A stretch of DNA of 64,000 nucleotides, from assembly GCF_000265385.1 (NCBI RefSeq), contig NC_018013.1:2879001-2943000 (forward strand), given 5' to 3'. A program made the position numbers and the translations under genes. Shown here in pieces: positions 24,473-32,689 of this stretch. The number at the start of each line of letters is the position of its first letter. Position 1 is the first letter of the stretch. The notes beneath the pieces were generated by a model that was not told the DNA's origin, made no database searches, and worked only from the letters and a program-made list of their open reading frames with translations. The DNA comes from Aequorivita sublithincola DSM 14238 (lineage in GTDB: Bacteria; Bacteroidota; Bacteroidia; Flavobacteriales; Flavobacteriaceae).

Positions 24473-26440
24473 TTATTTCCAAAAGTTCATGACTTCTTCA
24501 AATTCTTTTGAGTTAATATATTTAGTAAAGTGAGGATCGTTTTTAAAGTATTTCCAATGATACAAATGGCCACTGGCTACGGCTTTTAATAAGTGTTTAT
24601 AAAGCTCAGGTTTGTTATTTGCTGCGGCATAATATTGGCCCAGCGCGTAATCTACTTCTCCAAACTGATAGGCGGCTCGTAGATTTTCTAAAATATTTAA
24701 ATTCTTTTTTGCTTCTGAAAGGTTTCCAATTTTAAAATTACTGATAGCCAATTTCGCCAATACATCAATATCCTTAGGCTTTTTAGTATGAACTTCCTTT
24801 AAAACTTTTTCTGCTTTTGCAAATTGCTCTTTATAATATAAAGCGTCGGCAAGCATCTTGGAATCAACTATGCCAGATTCAGCATTAGTAATTTTGTTAA
24901 AGTATTCTTCGGCTTTTGGAATATCATTTTTTAATAGATATTCTTTTCCTGCTTGTAAGTATAATTCTTGTGTTTCTGCCGGAGTTGCGATTATATTTAT
25001 TTTTCGAAGGAATTGACTTAAGGCGTCTTCTTTTCCCGAACGTACATAAGCAATAACCAAAGGTCTATTAAGAATTTTTACTTCAGTTTCATTTTGGGCA
25101 TTTTCAATAATTGAAATTGCTTCTCTGTATTTGCCCAACTCAATATCTGCATATGCCTTTACATAAATACGTGTGGTACAATCTGAACAGTTTTGAAGAT
25201 TCATGCTGTCCATAGCAACCGTTTTGTATATTGCTTCCACATCTTCTGGGCGGTTTACGTATTGTAACGCCACAACCAATGCTGTTCTATTTGTTTTTAA
25301 GTCGAAGGGAGCAATTTCATATTCTTTTAAAATTGATTTGTAAACAGTATGGTTATCGCCTTTCAAAAGCGCTTCATACATATTCAGAAGGTTTAATTGC
25401 CGTTTGTTTGTATAGGAATCTGGTTTTATCAATTTAAGAAGAGAATCAGATTTTTTAAATTCCTTTTGATTGTAAAAATGGGCTACACGTAATACTTTCG
25501 GCTCAAAATAAGTTGAATCGGCAGTTATGGCCTTGTTTAAAAGGTTGATATATTCCTGATTGTCGTTACTGTATTTAGCCTCGAGCAGAAATTTGTAAGC
25601 TTCATATTTTGGAGGCGTTTCCTGAAGCATAAGTCCCTTTTTATCTTCTGTTATAAAATAGCCAGTAATAGATTCATTAAGCTCCTCTATACATTGCAAA
25701 GGGTTGCTGGCAGGACATTCTGTGGGTTTGAAAGATATATTGGTTTTATTTGTTTTTCCGTCAATGAGCATTCCCTGAAAAAGAAGGTTTCCATTTTTAA
25801 GATAAAAATTACCCGAAATAATTTTGCTGGGTTTTAGGTACTCTTTTACTATTGTGGTCTCATCTTCATCAATTTTTTTTCCTTTTAAAATGGTTTTGTA
25901 TTCATCTACCAAATCCTGGGTTATCACTTGCGCTACTTGATTTTCGGTAATTCCATGAATAATCCAATCTGAAGCCATTTTACTCACAATGTCATATTTT
26001 GGATCGCCAGTATTATTGCCAAATTTTAAGACCGCAATTTTGTCACTCTTTACTATTACGGGAAGTAAATCACTTTTATCTCGCGAAAAGTTCTTATTTA
26101 CAATTAAAAAAACGGTAATCACGCAAAGCGAGGTGATTATACCTAGTGAGGAAAAGTACATTTTTTTAAAACCGACCTTTTTCTTTTCTTCCTTTTCGTC
26201 TAGCTCCTCACCGGGTGTATTTATGGGCGCTAGGCGAAATTTCCAAAGAAAAAAAATGTAGAGTGGAAAACAGAGTAGTAATATTATTATCAGAAAAGTA
26301 ACTGATTTTTGAGGAAGGCCCAAAGGTTGCCATGTAATTGATAATACCTGCAAAATAACCCACGCAGATACTACATAAATAGACAACATTTTAAAGACTT
26401 CCTTTTCGTGGCATTGCTTAAAAAAGGAGTTAAGCTTCAT
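24473..26440 (-). CDS. Membrane TPR protein with a FlgO/TolB-like domain
   Basis: The 655-residue protein starts with a short cytosolic tip, a CadC/adenylate-cyclase-type double transmembrane region (IYVVSAWVILQVLS and FLIIILLLCFPLYIFFLW), a charged loop and a third helix at about 95-114. A domain beginning KIAVLKFGNNTGDPKYDIV (residues 134-152) has the pattern of the FlgO/TolB_N family (IAVLPFxNxSGDPxxEY). TPR-like helices fill residues about 275-655. Such proteins usually act as membrane scaffolds or sensors in regulatory systems. It is the first gene of the caspase/TIR strand group, but 201 bases with an inverted repeat separate it from the caspase gene, so it may have its own transcript. 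Confidence 0.8.
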   Translation of the reverse strand: MKLNSFFKQCHEKEVFKMLSIYVVSAWVILQVLSITWQPLGLPQKSVTFLIIILLLCFPLYIFFLWKFRLAPINTPGEELDEKEEKKKVGFKKMYFSSLGIITSLCVITVFLIVNKNFSRDKSDLLPVIVKSDKIAVLKFGNNTGDPKYDIVSKMASDWIIHGITENQVAQVITQDLVDEYKTILKGKKIDEDETTIVKEYLKPSKIISGNFYLKNGNLLFQGMLIDGKTNKTNISFKPTECPASNPLQCIEELNESITGYFITEDKKGLMLQETPPKYEAYKFLLEAKYSNDNQEYINLLNKAITADSTYFEPKVLRVAHFYNQKEFKKSDSLLKLIKPDSYTNKRQLNLLNMYEALLKGDNHTVYKSILKEYEIAPFDLKTNRTALVVALQYVNRPEDVEAIYKTVAMDSMNLQNCSDCTTRIYVKAYADIELGKYREAISIIENAQNETEVKILNRPLVIAYVRSGKEDALSQFLRKINIIATPAETQELYLQAGKEYLLKNDIPKAEEYFNKITNAESGIVDSKMLADALYYKEQFAKAEKVLKEVHTKKPKDIDVLAKLAISNFKIGNLSEAKKNLNILENLRAAYQFGEVDYALGQYYAAANNKPELYKHLLKAVASGHLYHWKYFKNDPHFTKYINSKEFEEVMNFWK

Positions 26441-26530
26441 AATACTTGGTAATTGTCGCTAATTTACAGAAAATCATTGAGCCTTAATTTATTTAACTAA
26501 GATTAAATAAGATGTTTTTTTAAATTTCAC

Positions 26531-26538
26531 TATCTTTA
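26531..26538 (+). promoter_or_regulatory. Candidate -7 box of the Lys/Pro-rich small gene
   Basis: TATCTTTA matches TAnnTTTG except for the last base and lies 28 bases before the start codon. No clear -33 TTG is visible, although a T-run occurs at about 26515-26521. Confidence 0.4.
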
Positions 26539-26566
26539 GTTATTATTAACCAAAAATCTTTCAATT

Positions 26567-26701
26567 ATGCCAACATCAGATGAGGACAAACCAAAAAAGA
26601 AACCCGCAACAACTGCGAAACCAAAGCAAAAACCGAAAGCAAAAGTAAAAACGAAACCAAAAGTAAAAACGAAACCAGGAGCAGATATTCAACCAGGTTA
26701 A
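26567..26701 (+). CDS. Lys/Pro-rich 44-residue protein
   Basis: A start codon, 44 codons and a stop are followed 30 bases later by a strong terminator and preceded by a -7 box, so this small frame looks like a real transcript unit. The sequence is almost entirely Lys, Pro, Ala, Thr and Val, with a short repeat of KAKVKTKPKVKTKP. It resembles the Lys/Ala/Pro-rich basic tails of histone-like or nucleic-acid-binding proteins. It should be disordered and very basic, apart from an acidic SDED start. Function is unknown, but nucleic-acid binding is the simplest guess. Confidence 0.6.
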   Translation: MPTSDEDKPKKKPATTAKPKQKPKAKVKTKPKVKTKPGADIQPG

Positions 26702-26731
26702 TTTGTTTAAACTTGCTAACTAAGAAATTTA

Positions 26732-26765
26732 AAAATCCCTTATACCAATTGGCATAAGGGATTTT
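26732..26765 (+). terminator. Bidirectional rho-independent terminator
   Basis: AAAATCCCTTAT (26732-26743) pairs perfectly with ATAAGGGATTTT (26754-26765), a 12-bp stem with a 10-base loop. A/T runs at both ends let it serve the small plus-strand gene and the minus-strand T9SS gene that ends at 26791. Confidence 0.85.
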
Positions 26766-26790
26766 ATATTACTTCAATTAAAACAATTTT

Positions 26791-28044
26791 TTACTTTTTA
26801 ATTACTTTGAAAGTCCTAACACCTTTTTCGCCAATCACATTTACAAAGTACAAACCAGATGAAAATTCAGACAGATTTATAAGTTTGTTTTCAGTAACTT
26901 CAGGATATTGCTTCAAAAGTTTACCTTGGGTGTTATAGATGGCAACACTTTTTGCACCTATAATTCCAGAAATAGTTATGCTACCGCTAGTTGGGTTTGG
27001 CGATATTGCGATTTGAGAATCACTGTTTCCATCGATACTTGCAGTAAAGCCAGACATTCTATACATTTTTTCGTTTTGAAGATTAAAAACAAAAATGCTG
27101 GTGCCGGACTCGTTTCTCCCTAAAATGGTGAAAACTGCGCTGCTAATGTTGAAAAGACCTGAAGACCAAGTTACACCTTTATCTTGGCTTAACTTTATTC
27201 TATAGTCGCTTCCGCACGTCCCTCCTACGGTTGCAAAAGTATATCCTGCAACACTTACAATATCATAAACTTCACAATTTCCATAAAAGGGATTAGGGCT
27301 TGGAGTTTGCCAAGTCTGTCCTGTGTCTATACTACTTTGAAGCCCACCCATATTGCTGCCAGTAAATAGCGTATCATCTTCTAAGGCCAAAGGTTTGAAA
27401 TAAACCCCATTGTTAGGAAGTCCCGACCCGGCCTGACTAAAAGTTAGTCCATTGTCAATGCTCTTAAAAACTTTGTCTTTTGCGGTTAGAAACATTGTAT
27501 TGTTATATAACTTAAAATTATTTACGCGAATCTGCGGTATTGACGATGACTGCTTAGTAACAAGACCATCTGAGGAATAGTACACTCCATTACTAGATGC
27601 ACTGAGATAAGAACTTAAAATATTAGGACCTACTTTGTCAATATCAAATACATAAACACTAGTAATTGCAGTTTGAGTCCACGAATTACCGTTATCCGTA
27701 CTTTTAAAAACTCCTTGTCCGCTAGTGCCAATATACATGTTACCGTCAGCAGCATCCACATAAACACATTGTATTTCAAGGCCCTGCGTAACCCCACTTA
27801 ACCATGTAAGGTTGGTTAAGGTTGATCCGTTATCAGAAGATTTGAACAGACCTTTGTCTGTACATAGATAGATGTCGTTTCCAAAACCCTCTATTTTAAG
27901 CATCCTTTGAACGACTTCCCCATTTACTTGGAGATTGCCTAAATCTTGCCATTCCTGTGCTATTACCGTCGGGATAAAAGAGAACAGGAAAATTGCTAAG
28001 CTAATTACTGTAATGTAGTTTTTTGTTTTCATTGTTTGCATCAT
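26791..28044 (-). CDS. T9SS cargo protein with BNR/Asp-box beta-propeller
   Basis: The 417-residue secreted protein has an N-terminal signal (ITVISLAIFLFSFIPTVIAQ). The body has about five Asp-box motifs (SxDxGxTW pattern: SSDNGST, STDNGNSW, SIDNGLTF, SIDTGQTW, SQDKGVTW), the hallmark of sialidase/sortilin-type beta-propellers. The last 80 residues form a type A type IX secretion sorting domain (AISPNPTSGSITI, then VAIYNTQGK and SGLYFVNV, KVIKK end). It is therefore exported through the outer membrane and attached or released. Asp-boxes alone do not show sialidase activity, and no catalytic Arg triad is evident. Met5 is an equally good start. Confidence 0.88.
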   Translation of the reverse strand: MMQTMKTKNYITVISLAIFLFSFIPTVIAQEWQDLGNLQVNGEVVQRMLKIEGFGNDIYLCTDKGLFKSSDNGSTLTNLTWLSGVTQGLEIQCVYVDAADGNMYIGTSGQGVFKSTDNGNSWTQTAITSVYVFDIDKVGPNILSSYLSASSNGVYYSSDGLVTKQSSSIPQIRVNNFKLYNNTMFLTAKDKVFKSIDNGLTFSQAGSGLPNNGVYFKPLALEDDTLFTGSNMGGLQSSIDTGQTWQTPSPNPFYGNCEVYDIVSVAGYTFATVGGTCGSDYRIKLSQDKGVTWSSGLFNISSAVFTILGRNESGTSIFVFNLQNEKMYRMSGFTASIDGNSDSQIAISPNPTSGSITISGIIGAKSVAIYNTQGKLLKQYPEVTENKLINLSEFSSGLYFVNVIGEKGVRTFKVIKK

Positions 28045-28215
28045 TTATAAATTGATGTAACAAACTTCAACCATTTACAAAGCAATTTCAATGGGGCATA
28101 TGCCCTATTATACTGAAAACAAGTTTATTAAAAAAGAGGAGTAATTTAAGTAATTGATAGCGCTATTTTAATTAAGTATATTTCTTGAAGTAATTTCCGC
28201 TGCAACGAGTGTTAC

Positions 28216-29076
28216 TTATCCCTTCACATCATAAACAAATGCGCGATATTTCAAAAGAGCTACAAACACAGCCCCACCAAACGCATTTCCGAAAAGTGCG
28301 AGGCCTATAAATATAAGATAGCCTGAAATGGTTATTGCTGGAGAACTTATTAGCCCTGCAAATACTTCCACATTACCAACAATACTATGATGAAGCCCTG
28401 TAAAAGCCAATACTGCAGTAATCATAAAAATGATGACAATTCTACTCAGTGTGCTTTTTGAAGCTGCAATAAGCCAAGAAAGCAACCCCATTAACCAGCC
28501 TGCTAAAACGGCACTTGCAAAAATGATCATCTTGTCGTAATCGGTTACGTGCACTGCTATTTTTTCTATAGTTGAAAGATCAAAAATCTGTAAACGCGGC
28601 CCGATCCAAACCAAGAAGAATGCTATGATATAACCGCCAATTAAATTCCCAAAAATTACCAGACCCCAGAGTTTAAGAAGACTTTTTAAGGATCTCTTTT
28701 TGTTAAGAACTGGAAGTGTTAATAGCGAAGTTTGTTCGGTAAATAATATAGATTGCCCTAAAATTACCATTATAAAACCCACCGGATATAAAAAGGACAT
28801 TAATTTAATAATAGTGTCCTCTTCAACTTTATCTTGGAGAAAATAATACAAGGTGCAGATTAATAAATAACTAAACCCAATTTCCAAACCAGCTGTTAAG
28901 GAACTCAGCAAAATACTTACAGGATTTTTATCGTATGTTTCCTGACCTTCAACTATTTGTTGTTTCAGTATTTCACCGTGGGATTTTGCCGTGGTCAGTT
29001 CAGAAGCTTCAGAATTTTTAAGCTCTTTATCAATGTTTTGTTGCTCTTTAGATTTAGCTTCTTCGTTTTCTAACAT
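28216..29076 (-). CDS. Formate/nitrite transporter family channel (FocA/NirC-like)
   Basis: The 286-residue inner-membrane protein has a 50-residue cytosolic, Lys/Glu-rich N-terminal extension and then six transmembrane helices in the FNT pattern. Landmarks include YDKNPVSILLSSLTAGLEIGF, the GQSILFTEQTSLLTLPV loop and LHHSIVGNVEVFAGL. The second is the region around the selectivity constriction in FocA-type channels, and the third contains the central His environment. FNT channels move small monovalent anions such as formate, nitrite or hydrosulfide. The substrate cannot be told from the sequence here. A charged small protein gene lies 43 bases upstream of its start, on the same strand. Confidence 0.88.
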   Translation of the reverse strand: MLENEEAKSKEQQNIDKELKNSEASELTTAKSHGEILKQQIVEGQETYDKNPVSILLSSLTAGLEIGFSYLLICTLYYFLQDKVEEDTIIKLMSFLYPVGFIMVILGQSILFTEQTSLLTLPVLNKKRSLKSLLKLWGLVIFGNLIGGYIIAFFLVWIGPRLQIFDLSTIEKIAVHVTDYDKMIIFASAVLAGWLMGLLSWLIAASKSTLSRIVIIFMITAVLAFTGLHHSIVGNVEVFAGLISSPAITISGYLIFIGLALFGNAFGGAVFVALLKYRAFVYDVKG

Positions 29077-29119
29077 CTTTGGATTTTGAGTAAATTTAAA
29101 ATAAATTATAATCTAAACT

Positions 29120-29320
29120 CTACTCCTCTTCTGAATTGATTGTTTTTAAAGTTTCGGCAATTTTCTTCTCTTCGGATTTAGATTTCATTGCTTCGTCTTT
29201 CTCCATTTTGAGCTCTCCGTCACCTTTTATATTCAGGTTTTCTTTTTCTTCAGCTTTGCCAAAATTGGAGGATTTTCTGTATTCATCTTGAAAATCGGCG
29301 TGTTTCTTTTTCTCGGTCAT
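29120..29320 (-). CDS. Highly charged small protein of unknown function
   Basis: The ATG at 29320 (MTEKKKHADF) gives 66 residues and begins eight bases after the nitroreductase stop codon. A longer frame from 29353 would overlap the nitroreductase gene and is not preferred. The sequence is mainly Lys, Glu, Asp and Ser, with no hydrophobic core. It should be disordered or coiled-coil. It sits between the nitroreductase gene and the FNT channel on one strand and is probably co-transcribed with them. Function is not assigned. Confidence 0.6.
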   Translation of the reverse strand: MTEKKKHADFQDEYRKSSNFGKAEEKENLNIKGDGELKMEKDEAMKSKSEEKKIAETLKTINSEEE

Positions 29321-29327
29321 AGTTATA

Positions 29328-29939
29328 TTATTTTTTTGTTTGAAAATTTCCATTAAAGGCGAATTCGTGCTGTTCCTTACGTTCGCGCATTTTTTTGAGT
29401 TCTTGCTTTTTTAAATCTTCTGGTAAATCGTCCGGATTACCGCCATAATAACCGAAAGCAACGGCAGTTGTAACGTGATAATCATCAGGAAATTTAAATT
29501 CATCTTGAGCTTTTTTAAATTTGACTCCAGCCATTTGGTGGGTTGCAATTCCCATACTATTTGCCTGGTGAATTACATTTCCCATAAAAAGACCTAAATC
29601 ATGCAATGCGTGAAAGTTTTCCTTGTCATTCTTCTCCATCGTTTTTTTGAAAGCATTAATCCACAACAATTCAGCGTTAGCAGCCCAAATTTGGTTGAAA
29701 TCGTCCAAGCAATCAAAAATACGGTCGTACATTTTGGTGCCTTTAATTCCCCAAATAACTCGCCATGGCTGAATATTGGAGGCACTCGGAGCCCACCTAC
29801 CCGCTTCTAATAATATTTTCACTTTCTCTTCAGTAATTGGGGTTTTAGCGAATGCTCTAGGACTCCATCTATTTTTAATGCTTTCTAAAACGGGATGCTC
29901 CAAAGGGGTTATTTTATTGACTGTAACAATACTTTCCAT
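29328..29939 (-). CDS. Nitroreductase-family FMN oxidoreductase
   Basis: The 203-residue protein is an FMN-dependent nitroreductase-type enzyme. The FMN-binding starts are visible: SIKNRWSPRAFAKTPI (Arg and Ser contacts) and AGRWAPSASNIQPW. Near the C-terminus VAFGYYGGNPDDLPEDLK is the usual family end. It should reduce quinones, nitro-compounds or similar acceptors with NAD(P)H. Several Bacteroidota homologues are annotated simply as nitroreductase. It is the first gene of a short strand group and is divergent from terC. Confidence 0.9.
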   Translation of the reverse strand: MESIVTVNKITPLEHPVLESIKNRWSPRAFAKTPITEEKVKILLEAGRWAPSASNIQPWRVIWGIKGTKMYDRIFDCLDDFNQIWAANAELLWINAFKKTMEKNDKENFHALHDLGLFMGNVIHQANSMGIATHQMAGVKFKKAQDEFKFPDDYHVTTAVAFGYYGGNPDDLPEDLKKQELKKMRERKEQHEFAFNGNFQTKK

Positions 29940-30088
29940 AGGGTTCTTTTTATTTTTCTTTTAAATATACTACGTTTGGTTTGCGTTGAAAAGGTTTTTT
30001 AAAAGATTTAACGCTAGCTTTCATTATTAACAGTTCTGAATATTATTTTAGCGAAAATTGCACTTATTTTTGTTCAAAATCTTATACA

Positions 30089-31048
30089 ATGCTAGTCTGG
30101 GGAATTTTTATTGCGTTTATTATTTTATTTCTTGCTTTAGATTTGGGTGTTTTTAATAGGCAAGCCCACGAAATAAAAGCTAAGGAAGCTGGAATCTGGA
30201 CTGCTATTTGGGTTACAGTCGCTTTGGGGTTTTCTGGAATTATCTACTGGCTTTTTAACGACGGTCTCATAGCAAATCCCACAGATTTAACGCCAAAGCT
30301 TGCTGTAATAAAATATATAACTGGATATTTAATAGAGCTATCTTTAAGCATTGACAATGTCTTTGTGATTGCTGTAATCTTTTCCACCTATGCTATTCCG
30401 AAGAAATATCAGCACGAAGTTTTGTTCTGGGGAATTCTGGGAGCCATTATTTTTAGGGCGCTTATGATATTTTTTGGAGTTGCGCTTATTAATAAGTTTG
30501 ATTGGATAATCTACGTCTTTGGAGCTTTTCTATTATTTACAGCTTTCAAAATGCTTGTTAGTAATGAGGAGGAAATAGATCCAAAGAAATCGCCGGTATA
30601 TAAATTTCTTAAAAAGTTATTTCCAATATCCTACAAAATGGATGGGGATAAATTTTTTATAAAACGAATGGGCGTTCGTGCCGCCACTCCCCTTTTTGTA
30701 GCGCTTATAATTATAGAATTTACCGACATTCTTTTCGCTTTGGATAGTATTCCGGCAGTATTATCTATAACATCAGATCCTTTTATTGTTTTTAGTTCTA
30801 ATATATTGGCAATTTTAGGATTGAGATCAATGTACTTTTTAATCTCCCGAATGTTGACTAAGTTTCGATTCATCAACTATAGTTTGGTTGTGATTCTTGC
30901 TTTTGTAGGTGTAAAGATGATTCTTTCTCACCACGTTGATATTCCCGAATGGCTTTCCCTTGGCATTATTGTAGTTTCCCTGACATCTGGCGTTTTAGCA
31001 TCCGTCTATATTAAGGAGAGCCCATCAGAAACTACAAATGCCGATTAA
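30089..31048 (+). CDS. TerC/Alx-family membrane protein
   Basis: The 319-residue inner-membrane protein has eight or nine transmembrane helices. It has the TerC family landmarks: FLALDLGVFNRQAHEIKAKEA near the start, ELSLSIDNVFVIAVIFSTY (acidic in-membrane Asp) and IIEFTDILFALDSIPAVLSI. The duplicated acidic motifs in these helices are the proposed metal sites. The family includes Alx/TerC proteins that export Mn2+ or help load metalloproteins, and tellurite-resistance proteins. TATTTTTG at 30065-30072 is a perfect TAnnTTTG -7 box, 16 bases before the start. Confidence 0.93.
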   Translation: MLVWGIFIAFIILFLALDLGVFNRQAHEIKAKEAGIWTAIWVTVALGFSGIIYWLFNDGLIANPTDLTPKLAVIKYITGYLIELSLSIDNVFVIAVIFSTYAIPKKYQHEVLFWGILGAIIFRALMIFFGVALINKFDWIIYVFGAFLLFTAFKMLVSNEEEIDPKKSPVYKFLKKLFPISYKMDGDKFFIKRMGVRAATPLFVALIIIEFTDILFALDSIPAVLSITSDPFIVFSSNILAILGLRSMYFLISRMLTKFRFINYSLVVILAFVGVKMILSHHVDIPEWLSLGIIVVSLTSGVLASVYIKESPSETTNAD

Positions 31049-31071
31049 TATCACAAAATCCTATTAAAAAG

Positions 31072-31103
31072 TTTGGAATGGATTTTTGCCTATCGTATCT
31101 TTA
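31072..31103 (+). promoter_or_regulatory. Promoter of the ribosome hibernation factor gene
   Basis: TTTG (31072-31075) and TATCTTTA (31096-31103) are separated by 20 bases, the usual spacing of the Bacteroidota TTTG/TAnnTTTG promoter. It lies 26 bases before the ATG at 31130, inside a longer frame that opens at 31073. This argues for the shorter start. Confidence 0.6.
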
Positions 31104-31129
31104 AAATTCATAATCAAAACAACCGAAAT

Positions 31130-31432
31130 ATGAATATCAATTTTGAGTACCACGACATCGCTGCGAGCCCCAGATTAGAAGCTTTCGCGGCTGAAAAATT
31201 AAACAAACTTGAAAATAAATATGATTTTATAATAAGTGCAGATGTTTATTTTAAAAAGGAAAATTCTAGCAATCCTGAAACTGGAAAGATATGCAACGTG
31301 AGGTTGAGCTTACCAGGACCATCTATTTTTGCAGAAACATCTACCGCGTCTCTAGAAGCTTCAGTTGCAAAGGTTGCTGACGAATTGGCGTCGCAATTGC
31401 AAAAAAGAAAAGCAAAAATGAAAACTCATTAA
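31130..31432 (+). CDS. Ribosome hibernation promoting factor, short HPF/RaiA type
   Basis: From ATG 31130 the protein has 100 residues, the usual size of short HPF. The upstream in-frame codons to 31073 contain the promoter and are not coding. Residues 1-95 show the RaiA beta-alpha-beta fold: NINFEYHDIAASPRLEAFAAEKLNKLEN, then VRLSLPGPSIFAETSTASLEASVAKVADELASQLQKRKAK. It should bind the 30S subunit in stationary phase and support 100S dimers or inactive 70S. A short gene follows two bases later. Confidence 0.9.
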   Translation: MNINFEYHDIAASPRLEAFAAEKLNKLENKYDFIISADVYFKKENSSNPETGKICNVRLSLPGPSIFAETSTASLEASVAKVADELASQLQKRKAKMKTH

Positions 31433-31434
31433 TA

Positions 31435-31908
31435 ATGAATGAAATGGGCGTAATAGCACGAAACGAGAAACAATTAACTCTTATTTATAGCAGTAACACA
31501 CGAGTAGGCAGACATACATTGAGCTACCTAGCTGGTACTGATGAAAAATACTTAGCCATAGACTTGGCAAAAACAAAAGTTTCCGACACGCAATGGGCTG
31601 AAATTGCAGAGGCTCTTGGAGTGAAAATTGGCGATTTGGTGGATAAACGAGAGTTGGACATCAGTTCTGATAGTACTGCTGAATTCAGCTCTAATGACTG
31701 GTTAAAAATTATCCAAAATGATGATACTGTTATCTCAAGACCAATTGTCATAAATGGAAAACGCACCAAACAGATAGATAACCCGCCCGAAATACTGGAA
31801 TTTTTTCAAGTAGATTCCGCAGGTTTGGAGCAAAGTCCTTCTAACGGCGTAGCTCCCGATATTGAAAGAACTACAGAAAAAGAAAATTTTATAGAGAAAG
31901 ACGAATAA
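31435..31908 (+). CDS. Cys-less ArsC/Spx-like thioredoxin-fold protein
   Basis: This 157-residue protein follows HPF by two bases. It has the ArsC/Spx pattern: TLIYSSNTRVGRHTLSYL near residues 15-32 and VISRPIVINGKR (cis-Pro region) near 102. The nucleophilic Cys of ArsC (as in NPRCSKS) is Val here, and the whole protein appears to have no Cys, so arsenate reductase activity is unlikely. A disordered acidic tail follows residue 120. It could be a regulator, for example an RNA-polymerase- or ribosome-associated Spx relative. The alternative start Met4 (31444) is nearly equivalent. Confidence 0.75.
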   Translation: MNEMGVIARNEKQLTLIYSSNTRVGRHTLSYLAGTDEKYLAIDLAKTKVSDTQWAEIAEALGVKIGDLVDKRELDISSDSTAEFSSNDWLKIIQNDDTVISRPIVINGKRTKQIDNPPEILEFFQVDSAGLEQSPSNGVAPDIERTTEKENFIEKDE

Positions 31909-32292
31909 CTAATCGTCTTTCTTTGCTTTTTCCTTCACTATTTCTAGAGGTTGGATTTCTGGTTTCACTTGTTTGTAAACCTGTAATTGTTGATGTGTAA
32001 GAATATCTTGCATATCTGCCGTTTCCTCTTGCTGATTTTTGTATAGCTGATCTAGTTTTAATTTACCTGTAAAACCTGCGGCTTCTATTTCTTGTCTTCG
32101 AATTAAAAATTCCTCAACTTTTTGTTGAAACAATAGTATTTGATCCCCTGACAAAGCAAGTTCTCGATTATATCGATCTGTGAGTTTTATAGCTTCTTTT
32201 TTCGCCTCTAGATTAGATTTCTGAAGAAACGGATCTTGAGAAAAGGCAGTAATACTTATAAATAGCGTTAAAATTGTAAACAGTTTTTTCAT
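31909..32292 (-). CDS. Exported helical protein, Spy/LTXXQ-like
   Basis: This 127-residue protein with a cleavable signal (FTILTLFISITAFS) should be periplasmic. The mature part is helical, Gln/Glu/Lys-rich (LTDRYNRELALSGDQILLFQQKVEEFLIRRQEIE, then DILTHQQLQVYKQVKPEIQPL), as in Spy/CpxP-family chaperones. The LTPQQ-type motif is only approximated (LTHQQ). Its stop codon abuts the ArsC-like stop with no spacer, so the two genes converge tightly. Function is inferred from fold resemblance only. Confidence 0.65.
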   Translation of the reverse strand: MKKLFTILTLFISITAFSQDPFLQKSNLEAKKEAIKLTDRYNRELALSGDQILLFQQKVEEFLIRRQEIEAAGFTGKLKLDQLYKNQQEETADMQDILTHQQLQVYKQVKPEIQPLEIVKEKAKKDD

Positions 32293-32433
32293 GGCTTCTG
32301 TGATTAAAGATTCTATTAAAATTATTAAATATAATTCTTGGAATCAACCGTTTTAACTCACTTTAACTGATAAACTCTTTGAAATTAACGGAATGCTAAG
32401 AAATCATTTCACAGACTAGTTTTTAACAGTTCA

Positions 32434-32685
32434 CTATGCCGAAGTCTTTTCCTTAATAAGTGAAATTGCATCGTTTACGTTACGTAATTTCTCTAAATCG
32501 TCATTTTTGAATTCAACATCAAAAGCGTCTTCAATATCCAAAACGATATCCACAAGATGGGCCGAGTTTATGTTTAGTTCTCGCGTTAAATCACTATCGC
32601 GGCTAATTTTGGAGGAGGCTACATCTTCAGGTAAATAACTTTTGATAATTGGCTCTAGTTTTATGTAAATTTCTTCTGAATTCAT
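32434..32685 (-). CDS. Acyl carrier protein of the type III PKS operon
   Basis: The 83-residue protein has the four-helix ACP pattern. The pantetheine attachment site is Ser41 in LNINSAHLVDIVLDIED (normally DSL; here Asn-Ser-Ala), followed by the acidic recognition helix II. It is a second, pathway-specific ACP rather than the housekeeping one. It lies four bases after the ketoacyl synthase gene and is the last gene of the operon. It would carry the growing acyl chain during starter synthesis. Confidence 0.85.
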   Translation of the reverse strand: MNSEEIYIKLEPIIKSYLPEDVASSKISRDSDLTRELNINSAHLVDIVLDIEDAFDVEFKNDDLEKLRNVNDAISLIKEKTSA

Positions 32686-32689
32686 AAGT

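Noticed and set aside
29321-29353. Longer start for the charged small protein (11 extra residues)
   Set aside because: It would overlap the nitroreductase gene; ATG 29320 lies eight bases after that stop codon.
31073-31129. Longer start for the hibernation factor
   Set aside because: The extension contains the promoter boxes and is not family-like; the 100-residue form from 31130 matches short HPF.
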